A stretch of 64,000 nucleotides of DNA. It comes from Spirosoma sp. KCTC 42546 (GTDB lineage: Bacteria > Bacteroidota > Bacteroidia > Cytophagales > Spirosomataceae). Shown here piece after piece: positions 55,525-64,000 of this stretch. The notes beneath the pieces are model-generated. The model saw only the letters and a list, made by a program, of their open reading frames with translations, was not told where the DNA came from and searched no databases. A program made the position numbers and the translations under genes. Positions within the stretch are counted from its first letter, which is position 1. Each line of letters begins with the position of its first letter. Location of the stretch: the NCBI RefSeq assembly GCF_006965485.1, contig NZ_CP041360.1:4320501-4384500 (forward strand). The letters run 5' to 3'.

Positions 55525-58188
55525 CTACTCGCTCTTCAACACCTTGGCGGGATTATTCCGGGCTGCTTTTAACGTTTGGGAGCCAATCATCAAGAAAGCA
55601 AGAAGCATTACCAGCCCAATACCGATTACCAATTCACTCAGGCCGATGGGCTGGTGGTAGGCGAAATTGGTTAGAACAACTTTGTCGAAGAAGAAGTAAG
55701 TAGCCGGAAGGGCAACTAAGCTAGCGACCAGAAGTAGCCCTAAAAACCCTCTACTCAGCAAAAAAACCAGTCCCCCTTCGGTGGCTCCCAATACTTTACG
55801 AATACTAATTTCCTTTAAACGAGTTTCGGTAGTGAATACCACCATCCCAAATAGACCCAGAGAAGCAATGCAGATGGCCAGGAACGCAATGAAGCCGATC
55901 ACCTTCACCATGACCGAGAACTGGCTATAAGCCTCTTCAATCTGATCATCATAAAATTTGGCCTCCAGCGGGTGAACTTTATCAAGCTTCCGCCATGCCT
56001 TGTCGATACTCGCCATGGTAGCAGGCAAATCGGTCGATGCGATCTTGACGTTTAGGTATCCCCAGGGCTCGTCGGCCGAATACCGGAACATGACAGGTTC
56101 AATCTTCTTATCCATTGTTCCATAATGAAAATCCTTTAGTACGCCCACGATGGTGAGCTTCTTCCCATCGACAGTCACCACGTTGCCCAGCGCTTTTTCA
56201 GGATCTCGTTTGGCAATGTTGAACCGTTTCAGCACTTGTTCATTCACGATGGCTTCGCTTTCTTCTCCTTTCTTTGGGCGTAACGTAAAGTTTTTACCAG
56301 CGACCAGCTTATGATTATGTACGGGCAAATAATGCTCATCAACCTGGTTGAGCCATACCATTGCCGAGTCGCGAGGGTCGGTATATTTCATGTTTGTTCC
56401 ATGAATACTGCCCAGACTGGTAATCATCATGGATTGAGAAATTTCACGAACAGCCGGAATTTCCGATAGCTCTTTGGCCAATACATCCCCTTTATTCCCC
56501 TGCAACCGAATATTTAAAATATTTTCAGTTGTAAAACCTAAGTCGAACAGAACCAGGCCCCGGTATTGATTGTAGCCGATCAGGGTTGTGGCAATAAAAA
56601 TCAACGAGAGTGTATATTGAATAACAATCAGTGCTTTACGCATACTGATCCGCTGGAACACCTTTACAGTTGACGCATCTTTTATGACTTGGAGTGCGTT
56701 GATCCGGGAGAAAAACAGGGCCGGTAAAAACCCGGCAGCAAGACCGACCACCATCGCGAAAACGAGAAAATACAGAATGATTCGGGGTGACAGATCAAGT
56801 GTAACCAGATCACCGATGTGGGGATCGAGGGCCAGGAATTGCGTTCGTAAGAACAAAAACAGGCCAAAAGAAAATACCAGGGCCATTAGGGCAATGATCA
56901 CCGATTCGGCCATGAACTGCCCGAGTACATGGCTTTTCATCGCACCGATAATTTTACGGATGCCTACTTCCCTAGAGCGTCGGAGTGAGCGGGCGATGGA
57001 GAGATTGGTGTAATTAAAACAGGCAGATAGGATAATAATGAAAGCAAGCCCCCCTAAAATCCAGATAGCAATTGGCCGCATGGTGGGCCCAATCGAATTA
57101 TCGAGTCGCTTGCTTAATACAACTTCGTTTAACGGCTGAAGCGCCACAGTAAACTTTCTATTTTTTAGCGCAGCATTCTCTTTCGCATTCAGTTTATCGA
57201 GCGTCGGTTGTAACGATGCAGGATCGCTGGTTGAGGGCAGAACCAGGTAGACATAGTTCTGCCAGACGTTTTCCCAGCCATGAAAATTAGGATCTTTTTT
57301 GGCTAGCAACGCATCAGCCGTAGCAAACGAAACAAGGGCATCAAACCGTAAGTGCGACAGTTTGGGAACATCTTTCGCAATGCCCGTAACCGTATAATTC
57401 AGCGAATCAAATCGGACGAACTTGCCTAGCGGGTCAACATCACCGAACAGCTTTTTTGCCGTTTTTTCGGTTAACACCAATGAATAAGGCTCTTTGAGAG
57501 CCGTAGCCGGATCTCCTTTTAGTAATGGGAATGAAAATACCTTGAAGAATGAATTATCTGCCCAATAGGCCTCGAATGGTACAACCGTTTCACCTACATG
57601 GGCATCGCCCGAAAAACCATTGCGAAGAATCGTTAGCTCATCTATTCCGGCTACCGTTTTCCGAATTTCCTGCCCAACTTTTACCGAAGTAGACGCTAAT
57701 TCCACAGCGGGCTCATCCAGGTTCTGATACGACGTAATGACCCGGTATGTTCGGTCTTTTTTTAGTTGAAAGTCATCGTACGAGAGGAAATCGGAGATCA
57801 GGGAAATAACGAGCAAGCCCACCGACATGCTAACGGCCAGTCCGAAGATGTTGATGAACGAAAATAATTTGTTGCGCACCAGACTGCGCCGGGAGGTTTT
57901 GAGGTAGCTGCCAATCATGATCCAGTGAATAAAAAGGTTGAGGAAATCAGGTTTCCGAATGGTGTATAGTCTGAAAAACTTCAGGGCATCGAGGCAATAA
58001 ATCCACCGGGCACGTCCAGGCCCTTTGGTTTTCAGGTTGCGCTCAAAATATTCATTCAGATCGCCCTGTAAATCTTCAAGTAAGTCGGGCCGACAATACC
58101 ACCGAATCAGGTGTTGCGCCCAACGGGGCGGTTGAGCTACCTGCGATTTGTCGCCTGACCGATTGTTCTGGTTATCGAATCGGTTCAT
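55525..58188 (-). CDS. MacB/FtsX-type ABC permease with N-terminal prefix domain
   Basis: An 887-residue membrane protein. The N-terminal part (about 20-85, WAQHLIRWYCRPDLLEDLQGD) is the permease prefix domain found in Bacteroidota transporters. Two FtsX-type modules follow, each with a large periplasmic domain (e.g. about 130-370) and a membrane part (SFINIFGLAVSMSVGLLVI, IILSACFNYTNLSIARSLRR). The RREVGIRKIIGA-like coupling motifs (SREVGIRKIIGAMKSHV, LKEISIRKVLGATEGGL) are clear. The partner ATPase is not next to it. It overlaps the PadR regulator stop by 4 nt, which fixes its control. It may extrude a toxic or signalling molecule. Confidence 0.88.
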   Translation of the reverse strand: MNRFDNQNNRSGDKSQVAQPPRWAQHLIRWYCRPDLLEDLQGDLNEYFERNLKTKGPGRARWIYCLDALKFFRLYTIRKPDFLNLFIHWIMIGSYLKTSRRSLVRNKLFSFINIFGLAVSMSVGLLVISLISDFLSYDDFQLKKDRTYRVITSYQNLDEPAVELASTSVKVGQEIRKTVAGIDELTILRNGFSGDAHVGETVVPFEAYWADNSFFKVFSFPLLKGDPATALKEPYSLVLTEKTAKKLFGDVDPLGKFVRFDSLNYTVTGIAKDVPKLSHLRFDALVSFATADALLAKKDPNFHGWENVWQNYVYLVLPSTSDPASLQPTLDKLNAKENAALKNRKFTVALQPLNEVVLSKRLDNSIGPTMRPIAIWILGGLAFIIILSACFNYTNLSIARSLRRSREVGIRKIIGAMKSHVLGQFMAESVIIALMALVFSFGLFLFLRTQFLALDPHIGDLVTLDLSPRIILYFLVFAMVVGLAAGFLPALFFSRINALQVIKDASTVKVFQRISMRKALIVIQYTLSLIFIATTLIGYNQYRGLVLFDLGFTTENILNIRLQGNKGDVLAKELSEIPAVREISQSMMITSLGSIHGTNMKYTDPRDSAMVWLNQVDEHYLPVHNHKLVAGKNFTLRPKKGEESEAIVNEQVLKRFNIAKRDPEKALGNVVTVDGKKLTIVGVLKDFHYGTMDKKIEPVMFRYSADEPWGYLNVKIASTDLPATMASIDKAWRKLDKVHPLEAKFYDDQIEEAYSQFSVMVKVIGFIAFLAICIASLGLFGMVVFTTETRLKEISIRKVLGATEGGLVFLLSRGFLGLLLVASLVALPATYFFFDKVVLTNFAYHQPIGLSELVIGIGLVMLLAFLMIGSQTLKAARNNPAKVLKSE

Positions 58189-58520
58189 ATGGAGCCCTCC
58201 AGATTAAATCCGGGAATTATACGCCAGAGGGACTCCCGTACATCTTTAGCGTTGGTTAACGCCACTTTACCCGCGTGTGTCACTTCGTAATAGCGTTTGC
58301 GCTTACCCCCTCGGGTACTGGTCGCTTCCCCCATCCGGCTTTTCACCAACCCCTTCTCTTCCAGTCGATTCAGAACGGCATGCACAACGCCCAGTTTCGC
58401 AGCCCGCCCGGTGTGTTTCTCCAGTTCATCGCAAACGGCCACACTATAGGCGTCGTTCACAAGTGCAGCTATCGTTAGCAACACTAATTCTTCAAATTCC
58501 CCCAGGTTACTCCCCTTCAT
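58185..58520 (-). CDS. PadR-family transcriptional repressor
   Basis: A 111-residue PadR-like winged-helix protein (LGEFEELVLLTIAALVNDAY, GVVHAVLNRLEEKGLVKSRM, GKRKRYYEVTHAGK). Such repressors often sit before a prefix-domain permease in Bacteroidota, and here the permease gene follows with a 4-nt overlap. Two direct repeats over its promoter (58541-58598) are candidate operators. The inducing molecule is unknown. Confidence 0.92.
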   Translation of the reverse strand: MKGSNLGEFEELVLLTIAALVNDAYSVAVCDELEKHTGRAAKLGVVHAVLNRLEEKGLVKSRMGEATSTRGGKRKRYYEVTHAGKVALTNAKDVRESLWRIIPGFNLEGSI

Positions 58521-58540
58521 GGGATTATGCTTTTGATTTA

Positions 58541-58598
58541 ATTAATTCTCCAAATGTATGTAAAATGGAATTATTAATTCAGCATTTGTATGTAAAAT
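58541..58598 (-). promoter_or_regulatory. PadR promoter with two 26-bp direct repeats
   Basis: 58541-58566 and 58573-58598 are direct copies that differ at four or five positions and are spaced 32 nt apart (three helical turns). The inner copy includes TACATTTG on the minus strand (58551-58558), an exact -7 box. Each copy has the word TGTATGTAAAAT. PadR sites are often of the type ATGT...ACAT, so these fit a two-dimer operator. Confidence 0.6.
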
Positions 58599-58719
58599 AT
58601 CTTTGTGACTGTGATTATCCCTAGCAAATGGTGTTAGTCACCTTTTTGCCCAACAACGAGCACTATACAACTTTTCCAATGAAAAATTTGTATCTTCGAT
58701 GGTATAAATCAAGAAGACG

Positions 58720-58914
58720 ATGGAAACGCAACAGCCAACAACCACTAATCGGGAAGCGTACGAACGGTTCTTAAAGGGTGTCAAGCGCATGGTCGCTGAA
58801 AAAGAAGAAGAGCGGAAGACGGCAGTCGAACGGTATCAGAACGACCCTCATTTACAGCAAACTATAGCTGAACTCAGACAATTGAATGGAACCAAAGAAT
58901 CCACTGCTAACTAA
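58720..58914 (+). CDS. Small charged helical protein
   Basis: A 64-residue protein with a long amphipathic helix (REAYERFLKGVKRMVAEKEE then ERKTAVERYQ). I do not recognise the family. Its 3' end overlaps the start of the broken DUF6169-like gene by 29 nt, an arrangement like a two-gene cassette such as a small antitoxin-like partner. That is inference only. Confidence 0.55.
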   Translation: METQQPTTTNREAYERFLKGVKRMVAEKEEERKTAVERYQNDPHLQQTIAELRQLNGTKESTAN

Positions 58915-59407
58915 TTATCCTTTTCGCTTTGAAGGAGGTAATGACAATAGCTACGCGTTTATAACATCAACTGGCATAGCCTATTTAGTCCGCTTTAAAC
59001 CCACTCCATACATTATTAATGAGTAGTGGGTTTTTCATACCGATGTTTACGAATTAGTAATCGATCTGATCGATAATCCTACCGGAAAGCCTCCTTCACT
59101 TGATCTTGTGGTTCCGGCAACACTTGCCGCCATAATCCGAGATTTTTATACCCGTACGAGCCTAGCCATCACCATTTACATCTGCGACTCATCGGATGGG
59201 CGACAAAAGTCGCGGGAGCGTAAGTTTGCCAGCTGGTTCCAGGCCTATAATCCGGGCAATATGGTTCGCTTAGATTATATGATCCAAGATAAGAATGACG
59301 GGCATGCCTACTACATAACCTTAATAACCAGCCTCTGGAATCCACATATTCACGATATCATTACCGAATTCCAGCGGGTTGCCAATGGGTATAACGACCC
59401 AAAGTAA
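58886..59407 (+). pseudogene. DUF6169-like gene interrupted by an in-frame TAG
   Basis: From ATG 58886 the frame runs 46 codons (MEPKNPLLTNYPFRFEGGND and on) to TAG at 59024-59026. The same frame then stays open to the stop at 59405-59407, with no other stop. The first half has NYPFRFEGGNDNSYAF and YLVRFKPTPY and the second half has IYICDSSDGRQKSRERKF. Both are parts of the Bacteroidota DUF6169 family as I remember it, so the two pieces form one protein of 173 residues including the stop position. Restart at a GTG (59108) is possible. The break may be recent mutation, assembly error or read-through. Confidence 0.75.
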
Positions 59408-59414
59408 TCAACTG

Positions 59415-60395
59415 TTAGTGCGCCGTAATCTGATCAAGAATAGCATTGGCGTGCGCTCCGGTTTCTCCCGTGCTTGGGCATTTTCCTTCGCCCCGAAGTT
59501 CGTTCACAATCGACTCAATGAGAGGTTGTTGTATGTTTTCTGGGGCTGGAATGGTGTATTCGACGGTTCCGGCTTCCGTTTCTACCCTAATGAGTTTCAT
59601 CTCAAAAAAGGAAAAGGAGATTTTCCCTTTAGAACCAATAAGCTGCGTTTCTTCGATGCGCTGTTCTTTATTCACCGTGTAGCACCAGGTGCCAGTTCCC
59701 AGAACGCCCGATTCGAATTCAAAATTGGCCACAACAATGTCGTCGGCCTGATATAAGCCAGCCTGATTTCGGGCGATTCCGCTGGCGGTTTTGATGGGGC
59801 CAAGCACATATTCCAGGTAATCGAACTGGTGCGACGCCAGGTCGTGAAAATGCCCGCCCCCCGAAATTTCGGGATCTACGCGCCATCTTGGTTTTGGATT
59901 TTCACCCACTTCTTCGTCATAGGGTTGCCAATTCAACTGAACCCGAACGTACCGAATGTCGCCAATAACTTTCTCATCGATCAGCTCTTTTATCTTCAGA
60001 AAATACGGCAGCGCCCGACGGTAATACGCGACTAACAATGGCATACCGGTTTCCCGGCTCACCTGATTCATGGCTTCGCATTCGGCCGCATTTCGGGCCA
60101 TCGGTTTTTCTACGTAGACCGGTTTACCAGCGCGCATCGCCCGAATAGCATACTCGGCATGGGTGTCGGGAGGGGTGGCAATATAAACCGCATTGACATT
60201 GGGATCATTGATCAGAGCATCGGCATCATCGTACCAGGTAGGCACATTGTGGCGTTTGGCATAATCGGCGGCTTTCTCGGTATCTCTCCGCATAACAGCC
60301 ACTAAACTCGAATTTGGCACTTTAGTAAAAGCCGGGCCGCTTTTCACTTCGGTCACATTTCCGCAACCAATAATCCCCCATTTCAATTGATCCAT
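59415..60395 (-). CDS. Gfo/Idh/MocA-family oxidoreductase (cytoplasmic)
   Basis: A 326-residue NAD(P)-dependent enzyme without signal peptide. Rossmann site WGIIGCGNVTEVKSGP, substrate-region EKPMARNAAECEAM (YVEKP near 95), LLVAYYRRALPYFLKIK and GGGHFHDLASHQFDYLEY. Related to dehydrogenases of sugars, inositols or their phosphates. It converges with the DUF6169-like gene 7 nt away. It is not a close relative of the Tat-type protein at 44653, judging by the motif context. Confidence 0.88.
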   Translation of the reverse strand: MDQLKWGIIGCGNVTEVKSGPAFTKVPNSSLVAVMRRDTEKAADYAKRHNVPTWYDDADALINDPNVNAVYIATPPDTHAEYAIRAMRAGKPVYVEKPMARNAAECEAMNQVSRETGMPLLVAYYRRALPYFLKIKELIDEKVIGDIRYVRVQLNWQPYDEEVGENPKPRWRVDPEISGGGHFHDLASHQFDYLEYVLGPIKTASGIARNQAGLYQADDIVVANFEFESGVLGTGTWCYTVNKEQRIEETQLIGSKGKISFSFFEMKLIRVETEAGTVEYTIPAPENIQQPLIESIVNELRGEGKCPSTGETGAHANAILDQITAH

Positions 60396-60454
60396 AGTCT
60401 AACAAGGAGCGCTACTGGCTTGATTGGTTTCTCGCATACGCTCAAAAATAAAAG

Positions 60455-60494
60455 CAGATTTACGCAGAATCTATTCATCCGCTGCGTAAATCTG
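60455..60494. repeat. Hairpin between the Gfo/Idh and aminotransferase genes
   Basis: CAGATTTACGCAG (60455-60467) and CTGCGTAAATCTG (60482-60494) are exact complements with a 14-nt loop. It lies between two minus-strand genes, 60 nt before the next start, and probably ends the aminotransferase transcript. Confidence 0.72.
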
Positions 60495-60515
60495 TCAAAT
60501 ACACTAAACGTTAAA

Positions 60516-61832
60516 TTAGCTCTTCTTCTGCTTACCGGCCAATGCCTGCTTCTCCGACATCTGGGTGATAGCCGTTACCAGTCGGTCGAGGTCTTTTGGA
60601 GAATGATACACGTGGGGGGTTACCCGTACGCCATGAATATTTTCCCAGTCAATGCCGGTTGTGTGGATTTTGTACTTATTCAACAGCTGCCCATCCACCT
60701 CGCTGGTTTTCATCCCGTCGATGGAAAACAGGCCAACGGCACCCGCAAATTCAGGTTTGAGCGAGGTGTGGATTTTAACACCGGGTAAGTCCTTAACCCG
60801 CTCCATCCAGTAATTTTTAAGGTAATGTGCGCGGGCAAACTTACGGGCAGAACCAATGCTATTGTGAAAATCAACGGCTGTACCAATGGCCATTTCAGAC
60901 GCAAACGAGCGTGTACCTAAACTCTCAAACTTCCGAATGTCGGGACCGTCGGGTTCGTTGTTCGACAATAACGCCCACACGTTGCGAATCTTGTTTTGCT
61001 TGATGTACAGCATGCCGCTGCCGAAGGGCGCACATAGCCATTTGTGCAGGCTGGTAGCATAGTAATCGGCACCCAGGTCGGGTATTTTGAAATCGAAAAG
61101 GGCAAATGAATGGGCACCATCGGCAATTACTTCAATGCCGCGCTTGTGGGCTTCATCGGCTATTTTCCGGACGGGCATTACCTGCCCGATCCAGTTGATC
61201 ATGTGGGTAATATGCACCACTTTCGTTCGGGGTGTAAATGCCTTGACATATTGTTCTGTCAGGTATTTATCGTCCTCGCTGGGCAGTTCTAAATCCAGAA
61301 ACACGAGCTTGATGCCATCCCGTTTTTCGCGCTGTTTCCAGGCGTTAAGCATGTTGGGATAATCCTGTTTGGTCAACACTACCTCATCACCCGCTTTCAG
61401 ATTTAGTCCGAAAATAACCGTATTTAGTCCTTCAGTAGCGTTTCGATTAATGGCGATCTCTTCCGGTGAGCAACCGCCTAAGTCAGCCAGTTTTTCGCGC
61501 AGGGATTCGCGACCCTGATCCAGAATCCGCCACATGTAGTACGATGGCGCTTCGTTACAATACTGGTAAAACCGGATATGCGCATCCTGCACCACTTTGG
61601 GCTGCGGACAAACGCCCCCGTTGTTAAGGTTAAGTAACGTCGGCGATACCGTATATTCCGATTTTACCCACGACCAGAAGTCTTCATCCTGCGCCCATTG
61701 GGCCGCTGATTTTAGCCCGGAATCGGCGGTAGAAATAGGGCTGGCAAAGGTTTCAGGCAAAAACTGTGGCAGTGTGAGGGCACCGGTTGCTACGGCTGCC
61801 GTTTGGCGGAAGAAGGTCCTGCGAGTAGACAT
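60516..61832 (-). CDS. Class V aminotransferase with Tat-type signal
   Basis: A 438-residue PLP enzyme exported by the Tat path: MSTRRTFFRQTAAVATGALT has the RR motif. The ORF extends to 61991, but the extra part has no family features. Landmarks are LNLNNGGVCPQP, NRNATEGLNTVIFG, VLTKQDYPNM, IADGAHSFALFDF and the Schiff-base Lys in YATSLHKWLCAPFGSGMLY. It resembles isopenicillin-N epimerase-like and cysteine-desulfurase-like proteins. The true substrate is unknown. The Tat signal suggests a periplasmic role, which is unusual for a PLP enzyme. Confidence 0.86.
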   Translation of the reverse strand: MSTRRTFFRQTAAVATGALTLPQFLPETFASPISTADSGLKSAAQWAQDEDFWSWVKSEYTVSPTLLNLNNGGVCPQPKVVQDAHIRFYQYCNEAPSYYMWRILDQGRESLREKLADLGGCSPEEIAINRNATEGLNTVIFGLNLKAGDEVVLTKQDYPNMLNAWKQREKRDGIKLVFLDLELPSEDDKYLTEQYVKAFTPRTKVVHITHMINWIGQVMPVRKIADEAHKRGIEVIADGAHSFALFDFKIPDLGADYYATSLHKWLCAPFGSGMLYIKQNKIRNVWALLSNNEPDGPDIRKFESLGTRSFASEMAIGTAVDFHNSIGSARKFARAHYLKNYWMERVKDLPGVKIHTSLKPEFAGAVGLFSIDGMKTSEVDGQLLNKYKIHTTGIDWENIHGVRVTPHVYHSPKDLDRLVTAITQMSEKQALAGKQKKS

Positions 61833-62021
61833 GACGAGGTATATATCTGGAGATGAACGAGGCACAGTAAACCTACACATTTTTACCCAAAATAGCCCCA
61901 GAAAGCGCTTATTTGGCATAAAATTCTCCAATAAGCTATAATAGCCAATGATTATATAGATGTTGGGGGAGATTTCAACTAAGAATAACAACCAGGCCAG
62001 AATTTTTACGCTTCATTCTCT

Positions 62022-63098
62022 TCAGCTCGCTTCCGCTATTTTTTCGTGAGCTTCTTCCAGATCCTCTTCATCGGGCTTGGGAATCTCGACTTCTGCTTCC
62101 ACAGATTTAGCTACGTATGCTAATGAAATAAACATTGGAAAATGATCCGACCCACAATTGGGCAACCGTCGGATCGCCCGTAGTTGAAAGTGCCCCGAAA
62201 CAAATACGTGATCCAGGGGCCAGCGAAGAAAGAAATAGCCTGCATGAAAAGTATTGAACAGGCCTCGCCCAACACGAGGATCTAATAATCCACTAATTCG
62301 TTGAAACAGACGGGTGGTGTGCGACCAGGCTACATCATTTAAATCGCCGGCTACAATGACGGGCCCAGACTTTGTTCGCGCTTCTTTACCAACCAGCAAG
62401 AGTTCGGCATCCCGTTCGGTAGATCGGTAGTGCTCTGTGGGGCTGGGAGGCATCGGATGAACCCCATAAAAGTGGATTAACTGGCCTGAGGGTAATTCAA
62501 GCTGAGCATAAACAGACGGAATATCGTCCTGAATTAAAAAACGGAGTTCATGGTGCCGAATTGGAAAACGAGAGTATAGTAGAAGCCCATAGGTATTCTC
62601 TAAAGGATACAGTATTTGGTACGGATGGGTCTCCTGTAAAGGAGCTAGTTCATCCTGCCATTTCTGGTTGGCTTCCAGCACAAAAAGTACATCAGGTTTG
62701 TATTTGTTGGCTAATGCCAATACTTCCGGCATCTTGGTATTTTCCATAAACACGTTTGCCGTTAGCAGCCGTATAGTACTGTTTTCCAATTCCTCATGGT
62801 TCTTTCGACTGGATAAAGAGAGAACCTGCTTTGGATGGAGAGGGGTAAACGGATAAATTAACCAGCCCTGATAAAAGAGCGTCGCCAGAAGCCCTATGGG
62901 CACAATGATCAGATAACCATCCCGATGATGACCCACTAAAAGCCACGCAAGAAGGCCAAGTGCAGCCAGTACAGTAAGTTGTAAATGCGGAAAATCCCAC
63001 ATTCGAATCCACCAGTAATCGAGCCTGATTAAGTTTATAAATGAAGCCGTTAGTATAAAAAGAGAGTAACCAAGCAGAAGAGAATCAAGGGTGAGCAT
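62022..63098 (-). CDS. Membrane-anchored endonuclease/exonuclease/phosphatase protein
   Basis: A 358-residue protein with about three N-terminal membrane helices (LLLGYSLFILTASFINLIRL, LQLTVLAALGLLAWLLVG, LIIVPIGLLATLFYQGWLIY) and a periplasmic EEP domain (about 105-330). EEP motifs are LLTANVFMEN, DVLFVLEAN (metal Glu), VIVAGDLNDVAWS, PLDHVFVSG and GSDHFPMFISL. The C-terminal tail is acidic. The domain hydrolyses phosphoester bonds of DNA, RNA or lipid. The substrate is unknown. It is one of two minus-strand genes with the beta-lactamase. Confidence 0.87.
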   Translation of the reverse strand: MLTLDSLLLGYSLFILTASFINLIRLDYWWIRMWDFPHLQLTVLAALGLLAWLLVGHHRDGYLIIVPIGLLATLFYQGWLIYPFTPLHPKQVLSLSSRKNHEELENSTIRLLTANVFMENTKMPEVLALANKYKPDVLFVLEANQKWQDELAPLQETHPYQILYPLENTYGLLLYSRFPIRHHELRFLIQDDIPSVYAQLELPSGQLIHFYGVHPMPPSPTEHYRSTERDAELLLVGKEARTKSGPVIVAGDLNDVAWSHTTRLFQRISGLLDPRVGRGLFNTFHAGYFFLRWPLDHVFVSGHFQLRAIRRLPNCGSDHFPMFISLAYVAKSVEAEVEIPKPDEEDLEEAHEKIAEAS

Positions 63099-63177
63099 AG
63101 TGATCGCACTAAGAGTAGTTGGGAACCTAACTTAAAAGTGCATGGCGAAGTTTAATCAACTGTACTCTCCTTACTGC

Positions 63178-64000
63178 TCACTTCCAATAATTCCATACAG
63201 CTTGCGCAACCTTAGCAATTACACCTTCTCGCGTAGTCTGATCCGCTTTAGAGTCCGAAACAAACACAGCAATCGCGGTATGATGCCCATTGGGTAAGGT
63301 TATCAACCCCACGTCGTTGGTGGCGGCCGTTAGTCCATCTATGGTCCAGGATGTACCGGTTTTGTGCGCGACTATGGTTCCTGCTGGCAACAACCCTTTC
63401 AGCCGGTGAAGGCCCGTTTCTGTTTCCGTCAATAAGCGCAGTAATAGCGTACGACTGGAAGCAGAAAGCCCCTTACCTTCCTGCACAGCACGCAGCAAGA
63501 TAACAGCTTCGTTGGGTTTGGCCCAGTTACGGTATTGAACCGCGTTATCGCTACCAATTTCCTTTTCGGTATTGGCAACGATGATTCCATTGATACCCAA
63601 TGTATGTAAGTAGTTCATAACCACTTTCGGTCCACCAAGTACACGCAACAACACATCACTAGCCGACCCATCGCTCTCTGATACAGCATAACGTAATAAC
63701 TCGGCAACGCTGACATCCGCACCAGTTGGATATTTGTCCCGGAGTGGGCTATGTTGCCGTTCTGATACATATTCGCTCGGCGTCACATGGACAACTTGCT
63801 CCAACGTCAATTTCGTCTGATCGACCTGCTGTAATACAGCCATACCAATCGGCATTTTGTAGACGCTTTGCATCGGGAATTGCTGGTCGCCATTCAGGGT
63901 TACCGTTTCGCTTGTTTCGAGAACGGTGGCGGTCACCCCTACCCGCCCCTGAGCTGTTCGGGCAATCTGCTCAAGTTGATTACGAAGGCTGTTGATCGAC
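63178..64000 (-). CDS. Class A beta-lactamase, 5' end beyond the window
   Basis: A serine beta-lactamase with SVYK (SxxK, catalytic Ser) in MQSVYKMPIGMAVL, SDG in VSESDGSASD (the SDN-type loop), the omega-loop Glu near TEKEIGSDNAVQYRNW, and KTG in IVAHKTGTSWTIDG. SDG instead of SDN and the omega loop fit the subclass A2 enzymes common in Bacteroidota (e.g. CfxA, PER and VEB relatives). The frame is open to base 64000 (SINSLRNQLEQIARTAQGR), so the start and signal peptide lie outside the window. Drug range cannot be read from sequence. Confidence 0.9.
   Translation of the reverse strand, partial: SINSLRNQLEQIARTAQGRVGVTATVLETSETVTLNGDQQFPMQSVYKMPIGMAVLQQVDQTKLTLEQVVHVTPSEYVSERQHSPLRDKYPTGADVSVAELLRYAVSESDGSASDVLLRVLGGPKVVMNYLHTLGINGIIVANTEKEIGSDNAVQYRNWAKPNEAVILLRAVQEGKGLSASSRTLLLRLLTETETGLHRLKGLLPAGTIVAHKTGTSWTIDGLTAATNDVGLITLPNGHHTAIAVFVSDSKADQTTREGVIAKVAQAVWNYWK

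Overview
The window comes from a member of the Bacteroidota, most likely a Spirosoma-like Cytophagales. Four things point there: a SusC/SusD pair followed by an FG-GAP/ASPIC lipoprotein; several Bacteroidota-restricted secreted families (DUF6089, DUF5723 and DUF2805 types); promoters of the Bacteroidota form (TTG, about 19-21 nt, TAnnTTTG), the clearest in front of rplU; and a near absence of Shine-Dalgarno sites. Most genes look mid-GC by eye. One AT-rich gene (48831-50183) stands out.

Layout. 84-3413: UvrD/RecB-type helicase whose C-terminal nuclease active site has decayed. 3491-11701 (minus strand): a split histidine operon. hisG and hisD lead, then a VapBC-like pair, a class V aminotransferase, a LolA-like protein and a peptide deformylase. 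An Xre-RES toxin-antitoxin pair with its own likely promoter then runs directly into hisC. A His-rich leader peptide may precede hisG. 12072-23634: housekeeping genes (queE, an OmpA/TPR protein, trxB, an M23-LysM peptidase, rplU-rpmA, an Nfu-type Fe-S scaffold, recG) with two outer-membrane proteins. 23799-33226: a nutrient-uptake locus (SusC, SusD, a secreted unknown, an ASPIC/UnbV lipoprotein). 33321-37823: two amidohydrolases. 37992-40139: a secreted unknown and an Omp85-like barrel. 40357-44604: MarR, rifamycin phosphotransferase, a degenerate SDR and a DUF2805 protein. 44653-53634: a Gfo/Idh/MocA oxidoreductase, RhlE, an enolase-superfamily enzyme, an AT-rich unknown, a major-royal-jelly/yellow-type protein and a TonB receptor. 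53779-58520: a two-gene ABC transporter, then a PadR-controlled MacB/FtsX-type permease. 58720-64000: a small charged protein overlapping a DUF6169-like gene broken by an in-frame TAG, a second Gfo/Idh/MocA protein, a Tat-type class V aminotransferase, an endonuclease/exonuclease/phosphatase protein and a class A beta-lactamase cut by the window edge.

The most unusual structure is intergenic. Many gene ends carry long hairpins whose arms are tandem short words of fixed length (7 nt in several, 9 nt in one, 10 nt in an unpaired array). Arm repeat numbers are often unequal, and three elements share a related core although their arms differ. They lie inside operons (hisG/hisD, rplU/rpmA) and at the start of one gene, where an arm encodes the signal-peptide core. 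I see no insertion sequence, prophage, CRISPR array, tRNA or rRNA in the window.
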